The notes under the pieces are model-generated. The model searched no databases and was not told the DNA's origin. It saw only the letters and a program-made list of their open reading frames with translations. Of a stretch of 64,000 bases of DNA, positions 13,640-25,000 are shown piece after piece. Each line of letters opens with the position of its first letter. Positions within the stretch are counted from its first letter, which is position 1. The translations under genes were made by a program, and so were the position numbers. Origin of the DNA: Lingula anatina (taxonomy: Eukaryota; Brachiopoda; Lingulata; Lingulida; Lingulidae); the NCBI RefSeq assembly GCF_001039355.2, contig NW_019775413.1:543237-607236 (forward strand). Direction: 5' to 3'.

Positions 13640-14961
13640 TTAACGAAAGATCTATATTTTGAAATATTTCTTCGTTTAATCGATTATTTAAATTTTAGAT
13701 ATTGTACTTATCATGTAGTAGATGATTTGACAATTTGAATTTTCAATGTTTTTATCCCTACGCATTTGGCATAAATTTTGAAGCAAAAAGCGGGGAGGGG
13801 CATGTTGGCATGAAGAGCTACATTTTCAGGAAAAAAAGGAAAAAATTGCATCCACACAAACATTTTTAGACATTATATTTTAGAAATACTATTAAATTCC
13901 TTTTAAGACAACTTTTATGCTCACTCCTATAAGTTTCCACTTTGCATAGTAATGTAATTTTTGAAAATGCCCATTATATTATTATTCATATTTAAAAGAA
14001 GATGTGTCGATGAACTGTGCGCGTCAGTTGAACTGCATTATGAAAAATATCAAAGTGTGCACCAAAATTTTTGTACCAATTTTCTACAAATGCTAAGTCG
14101 CAAAGCAAAAACTTATAGGTGACTCCTGAAATGTGTTTTAGATCTAAATACCTATTCTAAGCTTTGATCAGTTATTTTGATAACGCTAATGAGCACATTG
14201 GTCAAATGTTGTGTCATTCATTGAAAACAAAAACGTATTTCATTGATGCAATTTGACGAATGTCAGAAGATCTTGTGAGTCATTCAGACATTTATTTAAA
14301 AAATTGACAAGATAAAAAAGGCCGATATATACTTCAATCCAAGGTGTAAAAATTATAGTCTTAGAATGGTTAAACAACATGGTACTAATAGGAATACAGG
14401 TATTACAAAGTATTGTTTGACCAAGCCCAACTTCTCTGTATCAGTAAAATATTACGCGAATCCAGCGTTTCATTTGTTTGAATTTCCAGTGAAACTAAAG
14501 GTCAATCGATGGAAGACAATGAGCAATTTGCAATGTTAATGAAAAGACTTTGAAAGGAAGATGGATCATTTTCGTTCAAAGCTATAAGTTTTAATGCCTT
14601 TGAACTAATATATGCGTTGCTGGATTGGCCAAATTGAAATGAGATTAAAACATTAGTTTGCCGATCGAAAGCTTTCGTGGAAAGTTTTACTTCTCCCTCA
14701 TTATATACTATATGTATCAATATCAATATTCACATATTAAACTGACTGACGGAAACTAACCTCCTTGTTAATTTCATGAAATGAGGTATTTGCAAAAAAG
14801 GCATTCCAATATAAATTTCTTGCTTACAGTCGAAACCAATGAATCTTACGTCGTAAATACGACATTGACAAAAAAGATATAGCACATTGGAAAGAGAGAA
14901 CCCATTTTTCCTGCTGCCATTCCTTCTATTTGCTGTCTGTGTTACATCTCATCACATTAAC
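13640..14961. other. Downstream spacer of the SLC46-like gene
   Basis: This holds the probable 3' UTR and intergenic DNA. It is AT-rich, with no supportable coding frame. A weak ATTAAA polyadenylation hexamer sits near 13891. Nothing else was recognised before the MITE that begins at 14962. Confidence 0.4.
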
Positions 14962-14988
14962 TTAAAGGGATAATAACTCTTCGTTTTG

Positions 14989-15024
<36 letters not shown>

Positions 15025-15333
15025 ATTTTCCTGGAGTAAACAACAATTTTCCCATATTTACCAATGGTTAATGAATCCATTTTTACATTCAAAGTTAGTC
15101 CCTGGTTTTTTGTTAACATCTCTTAAGAGATTATAACTGAGTACAGCCATCTCTACGTCTATGGTACAGACATCAATGGAGGTCACGTGATCTGAACACA
15201 AGCTCAGATATCAGAATAATAGCTATAACTGCCGTTTTTGTGGTAAAAAAATATATATTATATTTCTGAGAGTTGTTCACAATGTTTTTATTGTGAAATA
15301 TGGATATCATACGAAGAGTTATTATCCCTTTAA
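14962..15333 (+). mobile_element. piggyBac-like MITE, copy 1 (TTAA target duplication)
   Basis: A 372-bp element flanked by TTAA on both sides (14962-14965 and 15330-15333). Inside are perfect inverted ends: AGGGATAATAACTCTTCGT at the left, and its exact reverse complement ACGAAGAGTTATTATCCCT at the right. TTAA target duplication is the hallmark of piggyBac-type transposition. There is no transposase frame, so it is non-autonomous. The interior contains a 32-base A run (14991-15022). A diverged second copy lies at 36316-36673 on the other strand. Confidence 0.85.
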
Positions 15334-16547
15334 ACGCACTACTGCATTTTCTTGCGCAAACAGACAGGGACGATATGTAGCAAAAGACATTCTACCTGGC
15401 AATAAGGCAAACGTTGTGCTTCTCATGAGATTTGCATGTTATCAATAAACCTCTTGGATTTGAATCACTCTACTGTTTTTGCTATGTTCCTATTACCAAT
15501 TTACTACCATTAACCTTGTTTACATGTCCCTCTGGTAAACCCTACGCTACCGACGCTTGGGAGATGACAAGACCTGGACTAACAGGGTCACGTGTGTTCA
15601 TGTACTTAATTAAGATTTGTCAATATTTTTTGAATAATGAATTATCAAGATGGTAAAACACTCTTGGTATTATATCCGTAACAGCAGCGTATTTGGTAAA
15701 AGTGCACCTGCTTTAAAACCAATGTAGTGTGATTTGCTTCAGGTGTGCGGATTAAGAGGTGAGCTGAAATAAGTTTTACATGTTTATCTTTAATATATTT
15801 TACATGTTTTTTTTTTATTCTAGGCATTTAAACTGAGGAAAAGTTAAAATAACTAACCATTTTGCATAACATACAAGGGGTGAAACCTGAATTGTGGGGG
15901 TCTAGATTGAATGTATATAGAAAATATAAAAGAAAGAAAAATGCACCGCCGCACTATTAATTTTTTTTTCATGACTAGAAACACAATATTTTTTCTTTGG
16001 TCGAATGAAGTGTTTTTAAACTTTGCCAATTTCTCAGAAATGCTGAGTAATCGGCCTTCTTTCGCTCACTTAGCCTCAGTTTCTTTATCTAATACACTGC
16101 ATGTTTTGACCTCTACCGGGACGGCATCTTTATCAAATGACTGAAATAAAACACTAGACAGTTATTGGAAAAATTAAAATTCGATTTTTGGAGAAATCAA
16201 TTTCGATGTTCGGCACCTTTTAATCCACCAGATATATAAGTCACACAGCTTATGCAGTCAACCATATAACGAATGGTTTTTGGTATCTGGCTTTTATTTT
16301 AAATACACCTACTTGTGAAAAGAATAATTGTACTTGCTCATTCTAGTCTATATACATAAATTGGCCCCCACGAAGTGAACATTTCCGCCGTATTTGACAT
16401 TTGTCAGTAACATTAATGCAGCTCTCCCACACACCAAGCTTTGCGTGAGCTAACTTCTTTTGTCTCTGGAGAATGACGACAAGTTGTAGGAAACTACTGG
16501 TGCATCTCCGTTATGCTCAGGGTTTTGCTAATTTCGACGCGAAATCA
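15334..16547. other. Spacer between the MITE and the duplicated rhodanese block
   Basis: Non-coding, AT-rich. The open frames at 15432-15656 and 15911-16144 have low complexity and no recognisable domain. No regulatory element could be supported. Confidence 0.4.
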
Positions 16548-16870
16548 CGATTGGTTTGACGATAAGTGGAAAAATTTTAACACGCTATTCGTCTTCATGT
16601 CTGTCGACTTTTTATTTTTTGGATAGACGAATAGGCCAACTTTGTAAAGGCTGACCAAACACACTGATTGCTAAGATGCTCTCACCAGATTTGAATTTCT
16701 TGGTCACAACTTTCAACTTCGCGTTTCATCCAATAGTGCCACCAAGTAAAAAAATTCAACCACACTTTTCTCCTTTGGGATTCATCTTAATTTTAATTAT
16801 TGTGTATTAATGAAATGCTTTCCCAGTGCACTACAAACGACGAGCAGTGATGCGTATTCTAAATGGTAGG
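16548..16870 (+). repeat. Haplotype block 1, end of the first contig piece
   Basis: These 323 bases recur with the same length at 20361-20683, starting CGATTGGTTTGACGATAAGT. Most of the block (from AACACGC at 16579) also recurs from 17106. It stops at the single N at 16871. This is the overlap expected where two contigs carry the same allele-bearing region without being merged. Confidence 0.85.
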
Positions 16871-16871
16871 N
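16871..16871. other. Single-N contig join
   Basis: An isolated N sits exactly where a duplicated block breaks off (left) and the middle of a MITE begins (right). It looks like an assembly join, not an ambiguous base call. Confidence 0.8.
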
Positions 16872-17105
16872 TGCCCCTCCTGGGATTTGAGGTGCAAGAA
16901 AAATAATCGCAATTTCTAATTTCTGATTGAGCAATAAATAACAGTAAAATTCACCAGAATGCAGTACTATACATACATTTTTTAAAAATTTTCCACACCG
17001 TGGGAGGGGGACACCCCCTCCCACACCCTTCCCCCTCCCACGGTGCTTCCCCCCCTCGTGTCCGCTTACTGCCCCCCCTGGCATTTTGCGCAGGCTACGG
17101 CCCTG
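16872..17105 (+). mobile_element. CAGGGCCGTAGC-family MITE, 5'-truncated at the contig join
   Basis: The right part of the same element family as 21441-21879: shared GGGATTTGAGGTGCAA start, shared TTCTGATTGAGCAATAAATA, a C-rich/G-rich tail and the terminal inverted repeat GCTACGGCCCTG ending at 17105. It is followed directly by AACACGC. The corresponding sites at 16579 and 20392 lack the element. The left end is missing because the piece begins at the N, so its target duplication cannot be checked. Confidence 0.75.
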
Positions 17106-18181
17106 AACACGCTATTCGTCTTCATGTCTGTCGACTTTTTATTTTTTGGATAGACGAATAGGCCAACTTTGTAAAGGCTGACCAAACACACTGATTGCTA
17201 AGATGCTCTCACCAGATTTGAATTTCTTGCTCACAACTTTCAACTTCGCGTTTCATCCAATAGTGCCACCAAGTAAAAAAATTCAACCACACTTTTCTCC
17301 TTTGGGATTCATCTTAATTTTAATTATTGTGTATTAATGAAATGCTTTCCCAGTGCACTACAAACGACGAGCAGTGATGCGTATTCTAAATGGTAGGTTT
17401 TCGTGATTTAATTTTGGTACACAGTCTGGCGTGGGTTAAACAAATTGAATTTCGGATTTCTTACAGTTCAAGTGATCTTCACGCCTAAGTTACTAGGTAA
17501 TACATGAAGGCTATCAGCATGGATATCACTTTGCTTGAAACATGCTTATTATAGTGACTGATTAAAGATTTACACCATGAGGGGGAGGGAGTTGCAAACA
17601 TAAGGGGGGGGGGGTGAGAACAGTTGGCCTGCGCTTTTTTCCTTCCAAGTTTCAACTTACAACCACCTATTTTTGTTTTTCATTGAGCAATTTCTGCTGC
17701 TGAGCTGGATTCAACTTTATAATTTAATAATATAATATGTACAAGAAAAGAGGTGATCCCACAACATATATACATGTATGTAGGCCCTATTAGGGGAGAC
17801 CAGCTAGACGCTGACACTTTTGGCCTTGTAGCCTATAGCCAACTGAGAATAGGTTAGAGCAGCAAAACTTGGTTTTAGAACGAGTCCCAAGGAATTATCT
17901 ACGACTGCAACGTCATTTATTTATAAATGCAATCCCACATGACAAAAACACACCTGATGTCAGGTGGGCCAACATGCCACATGGTGGGGCAAGTTGGCCC
18001 TAGGGTCGGTGGAAGTTGGGACCCTTTTCTTTAATAAGATAGCAATCCATGAAAACGCCATAAATTTATTTTACGTATTATATCACAATAATTTATTTAT
18101 TTAGAGATCTTTGCTTAATTTCTAGTCTATATCAGACAAATATATTGATGCAATTCCCTGATATAATTCCCAGATTGAACC

Positions 18182-18295
18182 ATGGACAAACCACCGACTG
18201 TAGTTTCCGAAAACGAGATCATGAATCGGAGATTGTCAACAGGAAGTGACGACAAACTTGAGCGCAATAGAAGTTTGTACAGTACATGGAATTAG
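18182..18295 (+). CDS. Short upstream frame of the rhodanese gene, copy 1 (uORF or 5' coding remnant)
   Basis: A 37-residue frame starting MDKPPTVVSENEIMNRRLST and ending in TAG 40 nt before the rhodanese start codon at 18336, in a different frame. Copy 2 (21910-22023) keeps the frame with two replacements (E10 to A, T35 to A). It may be a translated upstream ORF that lowers main-frame initiation. Alternatively, a donor-like A|GTAAAG at 18295 could make it a 5' coding exon in another splice form. Neither is proven. Confidence 0.4.
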   Translation: MDKPPTVVSENEIMNRRLSTGSDDKLERNRSLYSTWN

Positions 18296-18335
18296 TAAAG
18301 ATGCAAAAACGAAACTACTAATATATGCTCTCAAA

Positions 18336-20265
18336 ATGGCATCGGGTGACAGTGATGGTGCAGCTAAATCTGAGAGCAGCATGTCTATGCCCATGTGGCT
18401 GACAGTCAAAAGTTTAAAGGCAAAGTTCCCTCAAGTCCGAAACTTGAGCACTGACTTGCTCTACCAGTGGCTTAACTGCCCCACAGGAGGTGGAGAAGCG
18501 GGCTCAGAGCAGCAAGTGATACTTTTGGTAAACATATCTGATAGTTGTGACACGGCGTTAAGGTTAAAAATACCCTAAAACGCCTTTAACAATGTAGGTC
18601 TCTGTTTAATTTAGTTTGGGGGGGGGGGGTCCATATAGAAAGGAAGGTGCTGTTATACAGTACGAGTGTACTGGGTATGGGGGCCGTAGCGATAGTCCGA
18701 AGGTTCAATAGTCCGAAGGTTCATTGGTCCGAATGTTCACTGTAGAACCTTCGGACCAATGAACCCTTGATTAAAAAATCGATAAAAATGTTACCACTTT
18801 TCGGACCAATGAACCTTCGGACCAATGAACCTTCGGACTATCGAGACGCCCCCCTGGGTATGCATAACATTTTGGATACAGTGTGTACCTGTTATTGTAA
18901 GAGTCATTGATATGCATATCCAAACTACTGTACAGAGCCTCATCCTTTGATACTATTTAAAGACTGGTTTCTGTTTGATATATTTAAGTTCAAGGCATGA
19001 TGAGATTTAAGGGCAAGTTAACAATAAATGGAAAAATACTTAATAGAATGGGGTTTTGCTCACATTTCCATGCTTGCCTTAATTAATTGTACTAGTGCAT
19101 GTACCTGTAACTAATGTCAATTTCAATAATTGGGTTATTTATAACACTGCTATTATTATTAATTTCAATTGCTTCAAATGAAATTAATCACTGCCTTTTA
19201 CAATTACATACACTGTACATGTACACTGTATGATCTTCCTTGCATGATTTTTAATTCTGTTTCTTACTCTGCAGTTGAAATATATTTAAACATGACATGT
19301 TGAAGTCATACATGGATACTGGTCTTCCAAAACAAAAATCCCCCAGTGCCTTCAAAATAATACTTTATAAGACTTGACTTTATTCACTTCAGGATGCACG
19401 TGACAAAGTTGAATATGATGTCAGTCATTTACCTGGTGCCATTTTAACAGAGCCTGGAAAATCAAACATTACTGAGCTAGTACAATTTATTAATGAGCAG
19501 TGCAACAGTAAGTACTGTATAAGTATGAATATTTGCTTTCTAGAAATAATAGTTATTCTTAAATGTGCCAAGGCCACTGAATTCTCATTATTGTTATTTA
19601 TTATTAGTAAATCAATCAGTTAATTAAATTCAGTAACATAACATCCTTAATTGGCAGAGCTTATAATCTATAAAAGTTCATAATGATGCATGATATCCAG
19701 ACTTTACGCTGATAACTATCTGTAATTAGTTGAGAGCACATCTATTGCACAACATCCTAATGACACATTTTGAGATTTTTGGTCATTTTCTTGGCCATGT
19801 CTTGCGATGGTGAAGAATCCTGAAAAAATTACAGTATCCAGATAGTGGTACACATCACCACCATAATCTCATGTCTTCTAAGTTAGTATTTATAACCCCT
19901 TTTTGTCATAATCCTGAGTATTTTATCAAAATCCTTCAATTACGCTTTAAGTTAGGTTGATAAATACTGTAGCAGACAACCAAACAGAAATACTAATGGA
20001 TGTAAAAACAACCTCCTTGTTTGGTATTATGTGCCTTTCTAGCATGATTCACTGAAGTCAATTCAGGTGCAATCAAATGTGATTAGAGAACTCAGTTATA
20101 AACAGAAATTGATGTAAACCTATCTATGTACTGGTTAGGTACTGGTACCTAATTAAATCTTTACAGAGAAACCATGCAAAGCAATAGTTTGCTACTGTTC
20201 CCTTGGCTACAGGTCTTCTTCACTGGCAGAGAAACTGAGAACAGCTATGGATTCTGAGGCCAAAG
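18336..20265 (+). pseudogene. Rhodanese-domain protein, copy 1 (exons 1-3 only; truncated by contig end)
   Basis: Exons 18336-18527, 19393-19507 and 20167-20265 join in phase and encode the first 135 residues of the protein described for copy 2, including the active-site loop CSLGYR. The fourth exon is absent because the piece ends at the N at 20360. No internal stop or frameshift was seen, so this is not a decayed gene. Most likely it is the other allele of copy 2. Residue 127 is Arg here and Lys in copy 2. It is listed as broken because, as assembled, it cannot give the full protein. Confidence 0.75.
18680..18854. mobile_element. 175-bp MITE with 8-bp target duplication, built from repeated GTCCGAAGGTTCA words
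   Basis: The insertion is flanked by TGGGTATG on both sides (18672-18679 and 18855-18862). The other copy has a single TGGGTATG at 22401-22408, a clean empty site. Its ends are imperfect inverted repeats: GGGGCCGTAGCGATAGTCCG against the reverse complement of the right end, GGGGGGCGTCTCGATAGTCC. The body consists of several direct and inverted copies of GTCCGAAGGTTCATTG. An 8-bp duplication fits hAT-type transposition (also P or Merlin). No coding capacity. It lies in rhodanese intron 1. Confidence 0.88.
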
Positions 20266-20359
20266 GTACAAATTATTTTTTTCTTGATAATAGTAAATGA
20301 TAGTCTAATAAATGTATTAACTGAGCTGCATTAGTATATATTATCAAATACTTCCCTAT

Positions 20360-20360
20360 N
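20360..20360. other. Single-N contig join
   Basis: It separates the end of the middle piece (within rhodanese intron 3) from a restart of the same locus about 3.8 kb earlier in gene order. Confidence 0.8.
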
Positions 20361-21440
20361 CGATTGGTTTGACGATAAGTGGAAAAATTTTAACACGCTA
20401 TTCGTCTTCATGTCTGTCGACTTTTTATTTTTTGGATAGACGAATAGGCCAACTTTGTAAAGGCTGACCAAACACACTGATTGCTAAGATGCTCTCACCA
20501 GATTTGAATTTCTTGGTCACAACTTTCAACTTCGCGTTTCATCCAATAGTGCCACCAAGTAAAAAAATTCAACCACACTTTTCTCCTTTGGGATTCATCT
20601 TAATTTTAATTATTGTGTATTAATGAAATGCTTTCCCAGTGCACTACAAACGACGAGCAGTGATGCGTATTCTAAATGGTAGGTTTTCGTGATTTAATTT
20701 TGGTACACAGTCTGGCGTGGGTTAAACAAATTGAATTTCGGATTTCTTACAGTTCAAGTGATCTTCACGCCTAAGTTACTAGGTAATACATGAAGGCTAT
20801 CAGCATGGATATCACTTTGCTTGAAACATGCTTATTATAGTGACTGATTAAAGATTTACACCATGAGGGGGAGGGAGTTGCAAACATAAGGGGGGGGGGT
20901 GAGAACAGTTGGCCTGCGCTTTTTTCCTTCCAAGTTTCAACTTACAACCACCTATTTTTGTTTTTCATTGAGCAATTTCTGCTGCTGAGCTGGATTCAAC
21001 TTTATAATTTAATAATATAATATGTACAAGAAAAGAGGTGATCCCACAAGATATATACATGTATGTAGGCCCTATTAGGGGAGACCAGCTAGACGCTGAC
21101 ACTTTTGGCCTTGTAGCCTATAGCCAACTGAGAATAAGTTAGAGCAGCAAAACTTGGTTTTAGAACGAGTCCCAAGGAATTATCTACGATCTACGGTCAT
21201 TTATTTGTAAATGCAATCCCACATGACAAAAACACACCTGATGTCAGGTGGGCCAACATGCCACATGGTGGGGCAAGTTGGCCCTAGGGTCGGTGGAAGT
21301 TGGGACCCTTTTCTTTAATAAGATAGCAATCCATGAAAACGCCATAAATTTATTTTACGTATTATATCACATTAATTTATTTATTTAGAGATCTTTGCTT
21401 AATTTCTAGTCTATATCAGACAAATATATTGATGCAATTA

Positions 21441-21879
21441 CAGGGCCGTAGCGTCCAGGGGGGCAGGGGGGGCAGCTGCCCCCCCCTGGGATTTGAGGTG
21501 CAAAAAAATAATCGCAAAGGTAAAAAAAAATAATTGCAAAGTTGGTATTATTCACGGATTGGCTCTCTTGCTTGTCCACAGAAGAAGAAACGTTATTCCT
21601 GATTCTGAGACAATCTACGAAATGAAGTCCAATTGGCGTGTTGTGTTGAAAAATGACTGTACTTATGGCAAAATGAACCCACAATTTCTGACTTCTGATT
21701 GAGCAATAAATAACAGTTAAAATGCACCAGAATGCATTATTATACATACAGTTTTTAAAAAAATTTCCACACCGTGAGAGGGGGACACCCCCTCCCACAC
21801 CCTCCCCCCCCTCGGGCCCTTTGCCCCCTCGTGCGTGCATACTGCCCCCCCCTGGCATTTTCCTCAGGCTACGGCCCTG
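21441..21879 (+). mobile_element. CAGGGCCGTAGC-family MITE, complete copy, with empty site in the other block
   Basis: It has 12-bp perfect inverted ends, CAGGGCCGTAGC and GCTACGGCCCTG. A short target duplication GCAATT is present: 21434-21439 on the left, and on the right sharing the terminal G at 21879-21884. The uninterrupted site in the middle piece reads GATGCAATTCCCTG (near 18150). The ends are flanked by G-runs and C-runs that themselves pair (GGGGGGCAG/CTGCCCCCC at the left). The minus-strand frame 21406-21996 is carried by this element and its flanks and is not a gene. The superfamily is not assigned because the duplication is 5-6 bp. Confidence 0.82.
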
Positions 21880-21909
21880 CAATTCCCTGATATAATTCCC
21901 AGATTGAAC

Positions 21910-22023
21910 CATGGACAAACCACCGACTGTAGTTTCCGCAAACGAGATCATGAATCGGAGATTGTCAACAGGAAGTGACGACAAACTTGAGCGCAATAGA
22001 AGTTTGTACAGTGCATGGAATTA
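21910..22023 (+). CDS. Short upstream frame of the rhodanese gene, copy 2
   Basis: Counterpart of the 37-residue frame at 18182-18295, with Ala at residues 10 and 35. It ends 41 nt before the main start at 22065. Conservation of the open frame between the two versions is weak evidence for function because the versions are so similar overall. Confidence 0.35.
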
Positions 22024-22064
22024 GTAAAGATGCAAAAACGAAACTACTAATATATGCTCTCAAA

Positions 22065-25000
22065 ATGGCATCGGGTGACAGTGATGGTGCAGCTAAATCT
22101 GAGAGCAGCATGTCTATGCCCATGTGGCTGACAGTCAAAAGTTTAAAGGCAAAGTTCCCTCAAGTCCGAAACTTGAGCACTGACTTGCTCTACCAGTGGC
22201 TCAACTGCCCCACAGGAGGTGGAGAAGCGGGCTCAGAGCAGCAAGTGATACTTTTGGTAAACATATCTGATAGTTGTGACACGGCGTTAAGGTTAAAAAT
22301 ACCCTAAAACGTCTTTAACAATGTAGGTCTCTGTTTAATTTAGTTGGGGGGGGGGGGGTCCATATAGAAAGGAAGGTGCTGTTATACAGTACGAGTGTAC
22401 TGGGTATGCATAACATTTTGGATACAGTGTGTACCTGTTATTGTAAGAGTCATTGATATGCATATCCAAACTACTGTACAGAGCCTCATCCTTTGATACT
22501 ATGTAAAGACTGGTTTCTGTTTGATATATTTAAGTTCAAGGCATGATGAGATTTAAGGGCAAGTTAACAATAAATGGAAAAATACTTAATAGAACGGGGT
22601 TTTGCTCACATTTCCATGCTTGCCTTAATTAATTGTACTAGTGCATGTACCTGTAACTAATGTCAATTTCAATAATTGGGTTATTTATAACACTGCTATT
22701 ATTATTAATTTCAATTGCTTCAAATGAAATTAATCACTGCCTTTTACAATTACATACACTGTACATGTACACTGTATGATCTTCCTTGCATGATTTTTAA
22801 TTCTGTTTCTTACTATGCAGTTGAAATATATTTAAACATGACATGTTGAAGTCATACATGGATACTGGTCTTCCAAAACAAAAATCCCCCAGTGCCTTCA
22901 AAATAATATTTTATAAGACTTGACTTTATTCACTTCAGGATGCACGTGACAAAGTTGAATATGATGTCAGTCATTTACCTGGTGCCATTTTAACAGAGCC
23001 TGGAAAATCAAACATTACTGAGCTAGTACAATTTATTAATGAGCAGTGCAACAGTAAGTATAAGTATGAATATTTGCTTTCTAGAAATAATAGTTATTCT
23101 TAAATGTGCCAAGGCCACTGAATTCTCATTATTGTTATTTATTATTAGTAAATCAATCAGTTAATTAAATTCAGTAACATAACATCCTTAATTGGCAGAG
23201 CTTATAATCTATAAAAGTTCATAATGATGCATGATATCCAGACTTTACGCTGATAACTATCTGTAATTAGTTGAGAGCACATCTATTGCACAACATCCTA
23301 ATGACACATTTTGAGATTTTTGGTCATTTTCTTGGCCATGTCTTGCGATGGTGAAGAATCCTGAAAAAATTACAGTATCCAGATAGTGGTACACATCACC
23401 ACCATAATCTCATGTCTTCTAAGTTAGTATTTAATTTATAACCCCTTTTTGTCATAATCCTGAGTATTTTTTCAAAATCCATCAATTACGCTTTAAGTTA
23501 GGTTGATAAATACTGTAGCAGACAACCAAACAGAAATACTAATGGATGTAAAAACAACCTCCTTGTTTGGTATTATGTGCCTTTCTAGCATGATTCACTG
23601 AAGTCAATTCAGGTGCAATCAAATGTGATTAGAGAACTCAGTTATAAACAGAAATTGATATAAACCTATCTATATACTGGTTAGGTACTGGTACCTAATT
23701 AAATCTTTACAGAGAAACCATGCAAAGCAATAGTTTGCTACTGTTCCCTTGGCTACAGGTCTTCTTCACTGGCAGAGAAACTGAAAACAGCTATGGATTC
23801 TGAGGCCAAAGGTACAAATTATTTTTTTCTTGATAATAGTAAATGATAGTCTAATAAATGTATTAACTGAGCTGCATTAGTATATATTATCAAATACTTC
23901 CCTGTGAAAATTAGTTGCAGTTAATATTGTTGTTGAAACTTTGAAAACAAGAAATGAATGCTATCAATAGGATTTATCATGGTTCCAGGGAGTTGTATGT
24001 ACTGATGTTTTAGTGATAGCAGTCTCTAACTTCTGGGTAAAAAAATTAGTGAAACGAGTATGTTTTGCATTTGTCACAAGGGCATCATCATCACCAACAT
24101 CTATAAGCAGGCCATTCCACTAATTACTACCTTAGTGAGAAGCATTCACAGTTCTACCAACACCCAATGACCTATGGGCATTCAGCTTGATGATGCTCTT
24201 GTGACAAGAGTGAAACGTAGCTGTTTCATTAAAACATCAGGAAAAGGAAAAAGATGTAAAATAAATAAAATTGCATATTGATCATTTGTCAAATATATCT
24301 GCATGTCCATGATACTGGGTAACAACAATGGGTTATCATCTTTGAAAGTCTGTCAAAATATTCCTATGTGCTCGATTACAATAGCTGTGCTTTCATGTGA
24401 ACGGGGATGGATTTGATGATATAACAAACAATTTCGTGTTTTCAAACATTGCTGTGTATTTAAATTTTTTTCTTAGCCAAAAATGATATTCAAACAGCGC
24501 TTAAATCTGGGACACAGACATACCAGTCTATTTTGCAGCTGTACATTATGGAAAAAAGCTCTCAAAATAGTTTTGTCATGTTTTTTGGTCATCTCAGGGA
24601 TCATTTACGGCACACACAGAAAAATGTAAAAAATGTTCTTCATCGCAAATTTTGATGGGTGAAGATAACGGATTGTTGTGCATAACCATCGTTTCCGTTT
24701 TCAATGTCAGTACAAAGTATGATTTCCTATTGCAGGGCAATTTCTTACCATCGCTGTTTAACTGCCGATTTTGGATGGCAGTGTGCTTTCCCAACTCTGT
24801 GAAGTTAATCGACGCTTTCCTGTTTAATGTTACCTTTTCCAAAATTTATGAATATGAAGCAAAATACAATGCATATTCTAAGCAGAAAGCATGCTCACAA
24901 GATGGTTTTAATGTTAAATTTTGATGCCCATGTCCCATTGTTGTTACCTAGTATCTTGGACGTGCTAATATATTTTATGTAAATCGCCTAATTATTGTTA

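Larger units (their letters stand above)
17106..20359 (+). repeat. Haplotype block 1, middle contig piece (probable alternate allele)
   Basis: Nearly colinear with 20392-23902, differing by scattered substitutions, small indels and two transposon insertions (18680-18854 present here only; 21441-21879 present only in the other copy). It carries rhodanese exons 1-3 and ends at an N before exon 4. Being bounded by Ns on both sides makes a misplaced alternate-haplotype contig the best explanation. True tandem duplication is the alternative. Confidence 0.75.
20361..23902 (+). repeat. Haplotype block 1, second full copy (continues into unique sequence)
   Basis: It repeats 16548-16870 and then 17106-20359, and runs on past the point where the middle piece stops, into rhodanese intron 3 and exon 4. 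This continuity on the right, plus the exact 323-bp overlap with the first piece, marks it as the natural continuation of 1-16870. Confidence 0.8.

Noticed and set aside
16797-17084. 95-codon minus-strand frame containing an X
   Set aside because: It spans a contig join (N) and a truncated MITE, so the frame is artificial.
21406-21996. 196-codon minus-strand frame
   Set aside because: It consists of the 439-bp MITE and its flanks. The Gly/Pro-rich parts come from G and C runs.
24594-24924. Overlapping frames on both strands before rhodanese exon 4
   Set aside because: Both lie inside the inverted-repeat element at 24294-24972, and the related copy at 58196 does not keep them open.
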